The notes below the pieces were generated by a model. That model did no database searches, was not told the DNA's origin, and saw nothing but the letters and a program-made list of their open reading frames with translations. A DNA stretch of 51,360 bases. It comes from Treponema sp. GTDB taxonomy: Bacteria; Spirochaetota; Spirochaetia; Treponematales; Treponemataceae. A program made the translations under genes and the position numbers. Shown here piece after piece: positions 6,944 to 15,827 of this stretch (position 1 is the first letter of the stretch; every line of letters begins with the position of its first letter). The stretch covers positions 1 to 51,360 of the forward strand of contig JAKSTN010000018.1 in the NCBI GenBank assembly GCA_024402535.1. The letters run 5' to 3'.

Positions 6944-9499
6944 ATGAAAAATAAACTGAAAAAAATAGTAACGGCTGTGTTACTTTGCAGTGCAGTTTTC
7001 TTTTCTGCCTGTAAAAATAATTTGACACCTTTAGACAGGGAAGTAAAAAATGAAGGAACTTCAGAAACTGCAAAAATTGTAATTAATGCAGATCCTGCAG
7101 CTTCAGAAAGAACTGCTTTACCTGTTTATAAAGAATATAATACAAATGATTTACAAGATATTGTATTAAAATGGAAAAATGCAGCATCTGCAGAAGATTC
7201 TGTAAAGTTTAGGAATGCCGGTGAAATGTCTGGCTGGGAAAAAGAATTTTCACTTGGAAACTGGACATTCACCATGGAAGCAAAAATAGGAAGCGTTCAG
7301 TTCCTGGGAACTTCAGAGGTTTCCTTAAAAAGAAGTGATATGGGATCTACTGTTCCTGTAAATATTATTCTTTCCCCTGTAGAAACAGAATCAAAGGCAG
7401 AGGTAAAAATAAGAGTTAAGTTTCCAAAGGATATGAATGTTTCTTTTGTTTCAGGAAGATGTTCAAGAAACAATTCTTTTAGTTCAAATTATGATATTTA
7501 CAATATTCCTGGTTCTCTTCCTACAGAAGACGATGAAACTGACAGTTCTTTAGCTTACGTTGAATTTTCAGACGAGTTTTCAACAAAAGATAATAACGAT
7601 TTGTATATTGAACTCACCTTTAAAGCAGAAGACGGAACAGAAAACGGAAAACTTTTCAAATTCAGAACAAAAGCAATTCTTGAAGAAGGTAAAACAAGTT
7701 ATGAAGAGTTTACTGCAAAAAGTGAAGACTTTATGACCTGTTACAAAATCAATTACTATATTGGTAAAAGATTAGAACCAGTTTATGTAGATTATTACAC
7801 TACAGAATACGGTTATACTCTTTATGGCCCTTCTTCATATGAATGGTACACAGATTCTTCCTATATAACCAAAGCTTCGTCAAAAGGACCTGGAGCTTCA
7901 AAAGGAGACCTGGATTTTTATTTAGAAGCGGCTTATAAAATTACAATCAAGGACTGTTCTGGTAACTTAGTTGGAGAACTTCTTGTTAAGGATGGTTCAA
8001 GATATTATCTTGGTGATAAATATATTTATCTTTATGACAATTCTTCAGTTCGCGTAAATTTTGACCGCTCTGGTTATTATGTAAGAGGAAGATATCAAGA
8101 TATAGATAAGAAAAATCAAAAAAGTTATTATTCGTACTACACTCCAACTTCTGACGAAACTATTTATATAGACTATGGTTATAGTGCAAATGTTTCTTTT
8201 GTAAGCCTAAATTCCGGAAAAGAAATTTATTCCTTTACAGCAAACGAATATTTTTATTTGTATGAAAACAGTTACACTTCGCATTCATCAGGTGATTATA
8301 TAGATTTCAAGGTAAAAGCCTTTTACAAAGATGCTTCTAAAACACAAGAGTATTCTAAAGGAACAAAGTATGAACTTGAAAACTCGGAAACCATAACAAT
8401 TTATGTTGATGAAGTTATGAATAGAGTGAATACGCTTTATCTTGTTGACGAGTATGGTAATGAAATAGAAAGTGTTCCATTTGTAAATAGATATGAGCTT
8501 TATAGGCGATATTATTGGTCAGATAAAATTAACAGCTCTGAATATTACCCGAATTCTTATTCTGCTATTTATTATAAAGATGCAGGTTTTACAGAAAGAC
8601 TTTCATATAATGATTATAGTCTTGAAGAAGACGGAGATGTAACGGTTTATGTTAAATTAGTCCAGGCTAAGTATATTTCAAAAACACTTGAATATAATAA
8701 AGCTTATAAGTTTCCGGCAGAAATAGGAAATAGCCGTTTATTCTATGCGTCTAGTGGACGTCTGGATGTTAATTGTGACAATATGTGGTGCTTTAGCACC
8801 ACATACGGTGGTGGAACTTATGATGTAGACTTATACTATTATGCTATAGATGAAACAAAAGACTGTTCTTACGATGTAGATCCTACAGACTATGTTTTAG
8901 CTCCGGAAAACGCAGTGCCTGTTACTCCTGACGTTCAGTCTGCCGGAAATGATGTTTCAAAATATATTGTGGAAGATACAACAGCCATAATAAAAGCTTA
9001 TCAGTACAACTTAGTAAAAGATGATAAAGTCGGTATTGATATAAAAGACAGATTGAGTTCTGACACTTACATTTATGTTGTAAACGAAGATGGAACAAAA
9101 TATTGGGGCGGACGTGCTAGTTCTACAAGTGACTGGTTCACCGTTCCTTCTTCAGGAGTATATACAGTTTATGTAAGAAACTCTTCTGAAGGAATAAAGA
9201 CTCAAATATCTCATCATTTTTATGCATATGGAATGGGTAGTGCTTCAGGCAGCGTAACTCTTCAGACTGGTGACATTGAAATATCAGTTTCTGATAATTC
9301 TTCAGAAATTACACTTACTGCATCAGAAGGCTTCCAGTCTTATGAATGGAACCTTGCCGGAAACCTTGTCGGAACAGAAAGAATCCTTACTCTTGATAAA
9401 ACTGCATTAAATGCCGGACAGTCTTATGCAGTAGTCCTGACAGCAGTAACCGGAAGAAATGCCGTTTACAAGACAACACTTGTTATTGATGTAGAGTAA
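6944..9499 (+). CDS. large tyrosine-rich surface lipoprotein
   Basis: 851 residues. Start at 6944 (MKNKLKKIVT) is preferred over 6932 because GGGAG lies six bases before it and the next paralogue begins MKNKLKN. The signal peptide ends in the lipobox FFSAC. The middle, about residues 260-580, holds several degenerate units rich in Tyr (pattern like YKDAGFTERLSYNDYSL then VTVYVKL), probably decayed InlB-like repeats. About residues 665-760 resemble a bacterial pre-peptidase C-terminal type beta-sandwich (DTYIYVVNEDG ... VPSSGVYTVYV). The last 80 residues look like the Ig/PKD-like module common in treponemal lipoproteins (YEWNLAGNLVGTERILTL). No catalytic motif is seen. Paralogue of the gene at 9515. 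Confidence 0.82.
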   Translation: MKNKLKKIVTAVLLCSAVFFSACKNNLTPLDREVKNEGTSETAKIVINADPAASERTALPVYKEYNTNDLQDIVLKWKNAASAEDSVKFRNAGEMSGWEKEFSLGNWTFTMEAKIGSVQFLGTSEVSLKRSDMGSTVPVNIILSPVETESKAEVKIRVKFPKDMNVSFVSGRCSRNNSFSSNYDIYNIPGSLPTEDDETDSSLAYVEFSDEFSTKDNNDLYIELTFKAEDGTENGKLFKFRTKAILEEGKTSYEEFTAKSEDFMTCYKINYYIGKRLEPVYVDYYTTEYGYTLYGPSSYEWYTDSSYITKASSKGPGASKGDLDFYLEAAYKITIKDCSGNLVGELLVKDGSRYYLGDKYIYLYDNSSVRVNFDRSGYYVRGRYQDIDKKNQKSYYSYYTPTSDETIYIDYGYSANVSFVSLNSGKEIYSFTANEYFYLYENSYTSHSSGDYIDFKVKAFYKDASKTQEYSKGTKYELENSETITIYVDEVMNRVNTLYLVDEYGNEIESVPFVNRYELYRRYYWSDKINSSEYYPNSYSAIYYKDAGFTERLSYNDYSLEEDGDVTVYVKLVQAKYISKTLEYNKAYKFPAEIGNSRLFYASSGRLDVNCDNMWCFSTTYGGGTYDVDLYYYAIDETKDCSYDVDPTDYVLAPENAVPVTPDVQSAGNDVSKYIVEDTTAIIKAYQYNLVKDDKVGIDIKDRLSSDTYIYVVNEDGTKYWGGRASSTSDWFTVPSSGVYTVYVRNSSEGIKTQISHHFYAYGMGSASGSVTLQTGDIEISVSDNSSEITLTASEGFQSYEWNLAGNLVGTERILTLDKTALNAGQSYAVVLTAVTGRNAVYKTTLVIDVE

Positions 9500-9514
9500 C
9501 AGGAGAAAAGAAAT

Positions 9515-11578
9515 ATGAAAAATAAGCTTAAAAATATTTTTACAGGTTTTACAGCTGCCTTAGTGGTTTTGCTTTCGGCATGCAGTAACAGCCTTTCTTC
9601 GCCTGAAATAAAAAAAGGCACAAATGATATAAATGACAAAAGTCTTGCAGAGGTTCATGTCTCAGTAAGAGATTTTTCGCGAACAGCGCTTCCAGATTTT
9701 TCAGATTCTGAAATTACACTGGAAGATTTAACTAATGTTTATTTCTATTATTCAAAGAATAAGGATTCTTGGGATAATTATTACTCTTTTAGTTCAATCT
9801 CAGATTTGGAAAGTTATCCAATTTCTATCGCTGAAGGAACCTGGTATTTTTTAATTAATGCATATTGCAGCAGTATAGAAACAGATTTCTTATCGGAAAT
9901 TGTCGAAGCAGAAGTCAGAAAGGGCGGCGTAAATACAATTTATTTTCACCTGAAACCAGACTATAACGAATCTTGGAATTCTGGGAACTTTACTATAAAG
10001 ATTTTGTTTCCGGAAGGAACAAAACCAGAACTAACAGATTATTCTGCGATTTATATAGCTGGAGAAAATGAATATAAACTTGATGTTTACTCCAATGAAT
10101 ATGGAATTGTTTCAGAGGAAGGGGCTGCTCCATATTTTGAACTGAAAAAGACAGGTCAGTCTACAGGATATACCTATTCCCTTGATTTTACTTTCCTTGA
10201 TGCAGAGACAAAAAAAGTATTTGTATATTCGACTACCGCAATTCTTTTGAAAAATCAGACTTCGTATGAAGAATATAAAGTAGAGAATTTTTATCCGTCA
10301 AACACAATTACTTATCATTACCCGGACGAGACAACTTCTGTTCAATATTACTCTCCGGTTTTTGGTGTAAAAGTAAAGAATCCAAAACAATATAACTGGT
10401 TTTTTGATTCCGGCTGTACAGAAGCAGCTCCTGCAACCTTCAGTCATTCAGGAGACTTTCATCTTTACACAAGTGCTGAAGCAAATACTGTTACCTTATT
10501 CTTTAAAGACCTTGAAGGAAATGATGTAACCAGTATTTCTCTTTCAAAAGGAGATTGGTTCTCTTTATATTCAGGAACAGGTTCGGTAAATACTTCAAAA
10601 GGTACTACAAGTCTTGAAAAAGAAGGCTTTGGTGTTAATTCTTATTATAAAGACATAGAGCAGAATAATGATTGGTTTACATGGAACACATATTCTATCT
10701 ACGAAGACACAACTGTTTATATTAGTTACATCGCTGACGTAAAAATGACTATTTTAGACGTAAAAACCGATGAAGAACTTGGTGTTCTTGCTGTGAAGAA
10801 TAATTCTTATTCTTTGAAGTCAAACTATGTTTTTTCAGGCTCGAATAGAGTAGATTTTGAGAAACCTGTTGGAGCTTATTATTTTGATAAAGGTAAAACA
10901 CAGAAAAAGAATATCAATACTGAGTATAGTGCATCTGAAGATTTTATTCTTTATGTTCAGTTTGCAGAGACACTAACTTTTAATTCCCTTGAAAAGAAGC
11001 TTTATAAACTTCCGTTAAACGGAAATAACAGCGTTCTTTCTACTGACGGTTACAGCGTAGATTATAAGAAACAGTATCTTTGGATTGATAACTATTCAAA
11101 TTATACGGAAATTAAGACAATTGGTTATATGTCTATAGATGATTCCAAGGACTTCTCTTATGATGAAGAACTTATTGAAGTTGAAGTTAAAAACGGTACA
11201 GAACCTATTGAAGTTACCGATACAGAAGCTGCCGAACGAACAGCGGCTTCCAAAGATAAGTACGTTTGTTTAGACAGTGAAAATGAATATTTTGCACTGT
11301 ATACATATTCTGTAAAAAATGGAACAAGATATTCTGTTGACTGGATTGACCAGTCTGAAGGTCCTGGAACAATTGGAGTTCCAACAGTTGACTCATATAT
11401 TTATGTTTATGATTTTACTACCGGTACTTATATTGCTTCCTCGGATGATTCTGATACAGTCAGCTTCACCGGACCTGAAAGTGGTGTCGTTTCTGTTTTT
11501 GTAAGACCATATTCGTCTAATGGAAGTAGACTTCAGTGTGCTTTCCACATTTATGAAGACGCTCAGGAAGAAGACTGA
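9515..11578 (+). CDS. surface lipoprotein, paralogue of the preceding gene
   Basis: 687 residues. The signal peptide has the lipobox LLSAC and the N-terminus MKNKLKNIFTGF matches that of the gene upstream. Early segments align by eye with the previous protein (SRTALPDF versus ERTALPVY; TSYEEYKV versus TSYEEFTA), showing duplication. The middle has degenerate beta repeats; a pre-peptidase-like beta-sandwich is near the C-terminus (DSYIYVYDFTTGTYIASSDD, SGVVSVFVRPY). It lacks the Ig-like tail of its neighbour. Ribosome-binding site AGGAGAAA lies before the ATG. It is the last gene of the operon, followed by a terminator. Confidence 0.82.
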   Translation: MKNKLKNIFTGFTAALVVLLSACSNSLSSPEIKKGTNDINDKSLAEVHVSVRDFSRTALPDFSDSEITLEDLTNVYFYYSKNKDSWDNYYSFSSISDLESYPISIAEGTWYFLINAYCSSIETDFLSEIVEAEVRKGGVNTIYFHLKPDYNESWNSGNFTIKILFPEGTKPELTDYSAIYIAGENEYKLDVYSNEYGIVSEEGAAPYFELKKTGQSTGYTYSLDFTFLDAETKKVFVYSTTAILLKNQTSYEEYKVENFYPSNTITYHYPDETTSVQYYSPVFGVKVKNPKQYNWFFDSGCTEAAPATFSHSGDFHLYTSAEANTVTLFFKDLEGNDVTSISLSKGDWFSLYSGTGSVNTSKGTTSLEKEGFGVNSYYKDIEQNNDWFTWNTYSIYEDTTVYISYIADVKMTILDVKTDEELGVLAVKNNSYSLKSNYVFSGSNRVDFEKPVGAYYFDKGKTQKKNINTEYSASEDFILYVQFAETLTFNSLEKKLYKLPLNGNNSVLSTDGYSVDYKKQYLWIDNYSNYTEIKTIGYMSIDDSKDFSYDEELIEVEVKNGTEPIEVTDTEAAERTAASKDKYVCLDSENEYFALYTYSVKNGTRYSVDWIDQSEGPGTIGVPTVDSYIYVYDFTTGTYIASSDDSDTVSFTGPESGVVSVFVRPYSSNGSRLQCAFHIYEDAQEED

Positions 11579-11599
11579 CTGAGTTTTTTCTAAAACATT

Positions 11600-11646
11600 A
11601 AAGACGGGCGTAAGTGAGCTTAATCATTTATTCCCGTCTTTTTTTT
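11600..11646 (+). terminator. terminator of the lipoprotein operon
   Basis: AAAGACGGG (11600-11608) pairs with CCCGTCTTT (11633-11641) and is followed by a T-run to 11646. The loop is long (24 bases). Confidence 0.8.
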
Positions 11647-11658
11647 ATGTACTTAATC

Positions 11659-11667
11659 TGATAAAAT
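11659..11667 (+). promoter_or_regulatory. extended -10 promoter of the channel operon
   Basis: TGATAAAAT (TGn plus TAAAAT) ends six bases before the ATG at 11674. No ribosome-binding site fits between, so a leaderless transcript is predicted. Confidence 0.45.
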
Positions 11668-11673
11668 AAACTT

Positions 11674-12810
11674 ATGTCTAAAAAGTCAAAGACAAAGAAT
11701 TCTGCTTTCTGGCGGAAGGTCAGAAAAAACATTAAATATTCTCTTAAAAATCCTTTTACTTATCTGTTTATTCTCATTGTGCTTCTTCTGGTTGCTGCAA
11801 CTATTGTTGTCGGTAATACCGAACCTTATCATCCCGAAGGAGAAGTTACAAACTGGAAGGATACAATCTGGCATTCAATTGTTGCCGTTGTTGCGGCTTA
11901 CTATGACTATTACATGAAAACCGTTCCGGGACGACTTGCTTCTCTTGTTCTGCTTCTTGTAGGTATGGCTTTCTGGACAATCGTTCTTGGAAAAATAACG
12001 TCAGCCATTCTGGCCGTTCAGTCAAAAAATAATAAGGGGTTAAAAAAATTAAAGCGTATGAAAGGACATTTTTTACTTTGCGGTTGGAGACCCGGCTTTG
12101 AAAAAATTCTTGAAGCAGTAATGATTCAGAATCCTGATATCAGTCCCGATATGATTGTTGTTGTAAACAATGCGCCTCAAGATCAGATGGGAATTCTCCG
12201 TTCCGATTCCCGTTTTACAGAAATCAAATACGTTGCCGGAGATTTCTCAGATGCTGATGTTTTGAAACGCGCATTTATTCAGACTGCAGGCCGCGCTCTT
12301 GTTATGGCAGATTATTCTGCAGGAACTGATATTTCTGATATGGAAGTGGATTCAAGAACAGTTCTTTCTGTTCTTACTATGAAAAATCTGAACTCAAAAG
12401 TATATGTTTCGGCAGAGCTTTTAAGTGATAAGTTTGAAGAACACCTCCGCATGGCAAATGTGGATGAGCTTATTTTGACTCAGGATTATGAACACAGTTT
12501 GCTTGCAACGTCTTCCAGCGGTCTTGGTTACAGTAATGTAATTAAAGCTTTGATCAGCGACAATGCAGATACTGGTATTCTTATAGAAGATATAGAAAAA
12601 AGTCTTGTGGGTAAAACTTACAGTGAACTTGTGAAATATTATGATGATGACCCTGATGATGGAGATGTACTGGTAGGGCTTCTTCTGAATGCAGGAAGCC
12701 ATAATTTGAAAAATGGCTCAATCAATCAGCCGTTACTTACTCCGGCAGAAGATTACATTATTCCGGAAGCTGCAAAGGCAGTAGTAATTCGGGGAAAAAA
12801 TGAAGAATAA
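11674..12810 (+). CDS. two-TM ion-channel subunit with RCK/TrkA-N domain, non-canonical pore
   Basis: 378 residues. TM1 is at about 28-47, a pore helix at about 61-73 (WKDTIWHSIVAVV), the filter position reads AAYYDYY (74-80), then TM2 at about 88-115. This is the layout of a two-TM potassium channel, but the TVGYGD filter is absent. The cytoplasmic part (130-378) is an RCK-like Rossmann domain: GHFLLCGWRPGFEKIL replaces the usual GxGxxG, then DMIVVVNN and IKYVAGDFSD; it is followed by an RCK_C-like tail. RCK domains form gating rings that bind nucleotides or ions. The next gene is a paralogue that overlaps it by 11 bases, and a free cyclic-nucleotide-binding protein follows. Function as a channel is inferred from architecture; ion selectivity cannot be assigned. 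Confidence 0.8.
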   Translation: MSKKSKTKNSAFWRKVRKNIKYSLKNPFTYLFILIVLLLVAATIVVGNTEPYHPEGEVTNWKDTIWHSIVAVVAAYYDYYMKTVPGRLASLVLLLVGMAFWTIVLGKITSAILAVQSKNNKGLKKLKRMKGHFLLCGWRPGFEKILEAVMIQNPDISPDMIVVVNNAPQDQMGILRSDSRFTEIKYVAGDFSDADVLKRAFIQTAGRALVMADYSAGTDISDMEVDSRTVLSVLTMKNLNSKVYVSAELLSDKFEEHLRMANVDELILTQDYEHSLLATSSSGLGYSNVIKALISDNADTGILIEDIEKSLVGKTYSELVKYYDDDPDDGDVLVGLLLNAGSHNLKNGSINQPLLTPAEDYIIPEAAKAVVIRGKNEE

Positions 12811-13972
12811 ACGAAAATCTGATTTTTCGCGACATGTAAAAACGGTTTTCAAAAATCCTATGGTCCTTGGCTATATTGGACTTGTGATTTTTGTTTACTG
12901 TCTTCTTGCCGTGGTTTATAAATTTGAAACACAAACTGGAAGTGGCATTGCAACAAAGATGGATACTTTCTGGTTTATGTGTGTTGCCGTCTGTGCAGGC
13001 TATTTTGAATTTGTATGTGAATCTTACCCGGGCCGTGCAGCTGCAATTACGCTTCTTATAATCGGCACCATGGTTTTTGCATATATCAGAGGTCAGGTGG
13101 CTTCTGTTTTTGTTGATATTCAAGATAAAAAAAATAAAGGATTAAGCAGATTGAAAAATATGGAAGGACATTTTGTTTTATGCGGCTGGAGACCCGGCTT
13201 TGAGAAAATTCTTGAAACTGTACTTGTTTCAAATCCTGAAATTACACCTGATATGATAGTGCTTGTAAATGAAGCTCCTGTAGAACAGATGGAAGCGCTG
13301 CGTGATGATATCCGTTTTAAGGAAGTTCATTATGTTGCAGGGGACTTTACAGATGAATCGACTTTGAAACGGGCATATATCGAAACTGCTGCCCGCGCTA
13401 TGGTTATTAGCGATCAGTCAAAAAAATATTCTGAGCTTGAAATTGACTCACGCACAGTTCTTGCTGTTCTTACAATGGAAAATATGAACCGTGGAATTTA
13501 TGTTGTTGCAGAACTTCAGAGTGCAAAGTTTGAAAAACACCTCCGCATGGCCCACTGTGATGAAATTATTCTTACACAGGATTATGAATACAGTTTGCTT
13601 GCAACGGCTTCAAGCGGGGCCGGCTATTCAAATGTAATCAAAAGTCTTATTAGTGATGATGCAGATTCCGGTATTCTTATTTTTGATATTGGAAAAGAAT
13701 ATGTAGGAAAAACTTATGGTGAACTTCGAAAAGCAGAGCTTGCAAATAAAAAAGAAAAAGGTGTTCTTGTCGGACTTCTTTTGAACAGCGGAAACTTTCA
13801 TCAACGACGAAAAGAAGCTCTTCGTGAAGCTCAGAAAAATCCTGATATCAATACAGTTATCAGTAATCTTCAGAAAGTTAAGCTTCTGAAAAGTAATGAA
13901 CCTGTCCTTGCTCCGAAAAGTGATTTCATTATTCCAAAAAATGCAAAAGCTATTTTTGTAAGAGGTAAGTAA
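12800..13972 (+). CDS. second RCK-type ion-channel subunit, paralogue
   Basis: 390 residues with the same plan as the previous gene: TM1 at about 22-40, pore helix DTFWFMCVAV (55-64), filter position CAGYFEF (65-71), TM2 at about 78-105, RCK domain with GHFVLCGWRPGFEKIL and the shared stretch EKHLRMAHCDEIILTQDYEY. GYFE resembles GYGD but the second glycine is Phe and Asp is Glu. The start overlaps the end of the upstream gene by 11 bases, with GGGG as ribosome-binding site, so the two are translationally coupled and probably assemble as a heteromer. The C-terminus is longer than in the paralogue by a basic segment (QRRKEALREAQKN). Confidence 0.8.
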   Translation: MKNKRKSDFSRHVKTVFKNPMVLGYIGLVIFVYCLLAVVYKFETQTGSGIATKMDTFWFMCVAVCAGYFEFVCESYPGRAAAITLLIIGTMVFAYIRGQVASVFVDIQDKKNKGLSRLKNMEGHFVLCGWRPGFEKILETVLVSNPEITPDMIVLVNEAPVEQMEALRDDIRFKEVHYVAGDFTDESTLKRAYIETAARAMVISDQSKKYSELEIDSRTVLAVLTMENMNRGIYVVAELQSAKFEKHLRMAHCDEIILTQDYEYSLLATASSGAGYSNVIKSLISDDADSGILIFDIGKEYVGKTYGELRKAELANKKEKGVLVGLLLNSGNFHQRRKEALREAQKNPDINTVISNLQKVKLLKSNEPVLAPKSDFIIPKNAKAIFVRGK

Positions 13973-13973
13973 A

Positions 13974-14495
13974 ATGGAAAACAGAAATTTTGATGAAGTA
14001 CTTCCGAAACTTGTAAAAATTGCACTTTTTGCAGACTTTGATGTAAATGATGAACACGATAAAGCCATTTTAAAAATGGTTTATGATAATACTCTTATCC
14101 GCCATTACAAAAAAGGGGATGTAATTATTAAGGAAGGGGATACAGGAGACGAATTTTATATTCTGTCACAGGGAACTGTTCACGTTTCTCGTCTTACACC
14201 GGCTGGAGATGTTATTGCCCTTGCTACTTTAGATTCGTCAATGAATATTTTCTTTGGAGAAACAGCCCTTATCAGTGATGACACCCGTAATGCTACGGTT
14301 TCCGCTTTGACAGACTGCCGTATTCTTGTTCTTTCAAGTAAGAAGTTTCATGAAATGTGTAAGAAGGAACCTGTGCTTGGGTACAGAGTTCTTTCTGTTC
14401 TTGCAAACCGTATGGCACAGACAATCCGTAATGTAAACCGCGACAAGGCTACTCTTTACGAAGCATTGTTTAATGAAATTTCTGATGTAGATTAA
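13974..14495 (+). CDS. stand-alone cyclic-nucleotide-binding domain protein
   Basis: 173 residues, essentially one cNMP-binding domain (about 15-150). The phosphate-binding cassette is intact: FGETALISDDTRNATVSA, with the Glu that contacts the ribose and the Arg that contacts the phosphate. The segments YKKGDVIIKEGDTGDEFYIL and LSQGTVHV are typical of the beta-roll. There is no HTH, so it is not a CRP-type regulator. It starts two bases after the channel subunit, which strongly suggests that it is a gating subunit provided in trans, whereas in known cNMP-gated bacterial channels the domain is fused to the pore. The partner relation is inferred from the operon. Confidence 0.88.
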   Translation: MENRNFDEVLPKLVKIALFADFDVNDEHDKAILKMVYDNTLIRHYKKGDVIIKEGDTGDEFYILSQGTVHVSRLTPAGDVIALATLDSSMNIFFGETALISDDTRNATVSALTDCRILVLSSKKFHEMCKKEPVLGYRVLSVLANRMAQTIRNVNRDKATLYEALFNEISDVD

Positions 14496-14514
14496 TATTT
14501 CTGGTAGGGGAAGT

Positions 14515-15438
14515 ATGTCAGAAAAATTTTTTACAAACACTTTTGTAGTCTGGGCAGGAGCTCTTATCTGCTGTCTTTTATGGGGAAGTGCTTTTCCTGC
14601 AATTAAAATCGGGTATTCTTTATTTCAGATCGAAAGCTCTCAAATCTTTTCGCAAATTCTTTTTGCAGGAATTAGATTTTTCTTTGCAGGGGTTCTTGCC
14701 GTAATTATTGGAAGTATTACAAGACGCTGTTTTCTTTTTCCAAAAAAGGAAGCCTGGGGAAAGGTTCTGAAGCTTTCTTCTTTTCAGACAATAGGCCAGT
14801 ATATTTTCTTTTACATAGGACTTGCCTTTACAACCGGAGTTCGTGGTTCTATTGTTGAAGGAACAAATGTTTTTGTTGCTATCTTTATTGCAAGCCTTAT
14901 TTTTCATCAGGAAGATCTTACAAAGCGGAAACTGATTGGGACGGTAATCGGTTTTTCAGGTGTTGTTTTGATTAATCTTTCAGGAAACAGCCTTGGCGGA
15001 GAAGGGCTTTTATGGCTTGGAGATTTACTGGTTTTTGCTTCCACTTTCTGTTATGCCATTTCTTCTGTTTTATTGAAACGCTATTCGGTTGTAGAAGATC
15101 CTGTCACAATGAGCGGTTACCAGTTCATAATTGGCGGCGTTATTATGACACTAATCGGTCTATTAGGGGGAGGAAATCTTCCTGTGATAACAGGAGAAGG
15201 AATCTGGCTTCTTCTTTACCTAGCCTTTGTTTCTGCAGTGGCTTACTCTCTTTGGGGAATTCTTTTGAAATATAATCCTATCTCGAAAGTTGCCGTCTTT
15301 GGATTTATGAATCCGGTTTTCGGCGTAATCCTTTCTGCTATATTCCTTAATGAAGGTTCCGTTCTTGGACTTACCAGTGTGGCAGCACTTATCCTTACCT
15401 CTACCGGAATATTCATTGTAAACAGCGCAAAAAAATAG
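14515..15438 (+). CDS. EamA/DMT-family transporter
   Basis: 307 residues with about ten TM helices in two EamA halves. Recognisable motifs are LLWGSAFPAIKIG in the first helix, ...TTGVRGSIVEGTNVFVA in helix 4 and GLLWLGDLLVFASTFCYAISS at the start of the second half. These transporters usually export amino acids or other small metabolites; the substrate is unknown. GGGGAAG precedes the ATG. The gene follows the cNMP-binding gene by 19 bases and is probably in the same operon. The stop codon lies inside the hairpin that terminates the opposite-strand ilvC region. Confidence 0.9.
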   Translation: MSEKFFTNTFVVWAGALICCLLWGSAFPAIKIGYSLFQIESSQIFSQILFAGIRFFFAGVLAVIIGSITRRCFLFPKKEAWGKVLKLSSFQTIGQYIFFYIGLAFTTGVRGSIVEGTNVFVAIFIASLIFHQEDLTKRKLIGTVIGFSGVVLINLSGNSLGGEGLLWLGDLLVFASTFCYAISSVLLKRYSVVEDPVTMSGYQFIIGGVIMTLIGLLGGGNLPVITGEGIWLLLYLAFVSAVAYSLWGILLKYNPISKVAVFGFMNPVFGVILSAIFLNEGSVLGLTSVAALILTSTGIFIVNSAKK

Positions 15439-15458
15439 CTGCCCTGAGTAGAGCAGCT
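15429..15458 (-). terminator. terminator at the distal end of the ilvC tail
   Basis: On the minus strand AGCTGC (15458-15453) pairs with GCAGCT (15442-15437), followed by A and seven T. It overlaps the last codons of the convergent DMT gene. Confidence 0.7.
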
Positions 15459-15597
15459 TTATAGTAGTTTTGTGGTCTGCAGAGCAGAAGCCGAGCCTTT
15501 GCGAGGCTAACAAAACTTTGTACACGAAAGCGAATAAACGCTTTCGTGAAACGTGGCATAGTAGTATGGATAGTTTTAAACTACCCGTAATGCCACG

Positions 15598-15618
15598 TTA
15601 GAGTACAGGCTTCATAGC
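15598..15618 (-). repeat. second synonymous echo of the ilvC C-terminus
   Basis: Minus strand reads GCT ATG AAG CCT GTA CTC TAA = AMKPVL-stop. The true gene end (15977-15997) reads GCT ATG AAG CCA GTA CTG TAG. The three differences are all third-position and amino-acid neutral, and even the stop is exchanged for another stop. Confidence 0.75.
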
Positions 15619-15753
15619 TAGCGTGGCCGCACCGGTACTTACACGTCATTGGGAATTAAGCCACGCTTTCAGTTTGCTTTTGCAAACTGACTACATGTTT
15701 TTGCTGGGCTCATGAAGATTCGCCCTTTGCGTTGCAAACCGCAAAAACTCATG

Positions 15754-15768
15754 GCATATATGACCGCA
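15754..15768 (+). repeat. inverted echo of the AYMTA codons of ilvC
   Basis: On the plus strand GCA TAT ATG ACC GCA encodes AYMTA, the pentapeptide just before the ilvC C-terminal MKPVL, here in the opposite orientation to ilvC (minus-strand gene codons GCT TAC ATG ACT GCT). All four differences are third-position. Short, so chance is possible. Confidence 0.4.
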
Positions 15769-15799
15769 AAAAAAATAGCCTTCCATTTCTGGAAGGCTA
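15768..15799 (-). terminator. internal terminator in the ilvC tail
   Basis: Minus strand: TAGCCTTCC, six-base loop, GGAAGGCTA, then a run of eight T (plus-strand arms 776-784 and 791-799). A strong rho-independent terminator lying about 30 bases after the first echoed stop. Confidence 0.85.
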
Positions 15800-15827
15800 C
15801 GGAATTTTAAACTTAAACTAGTTCAAA

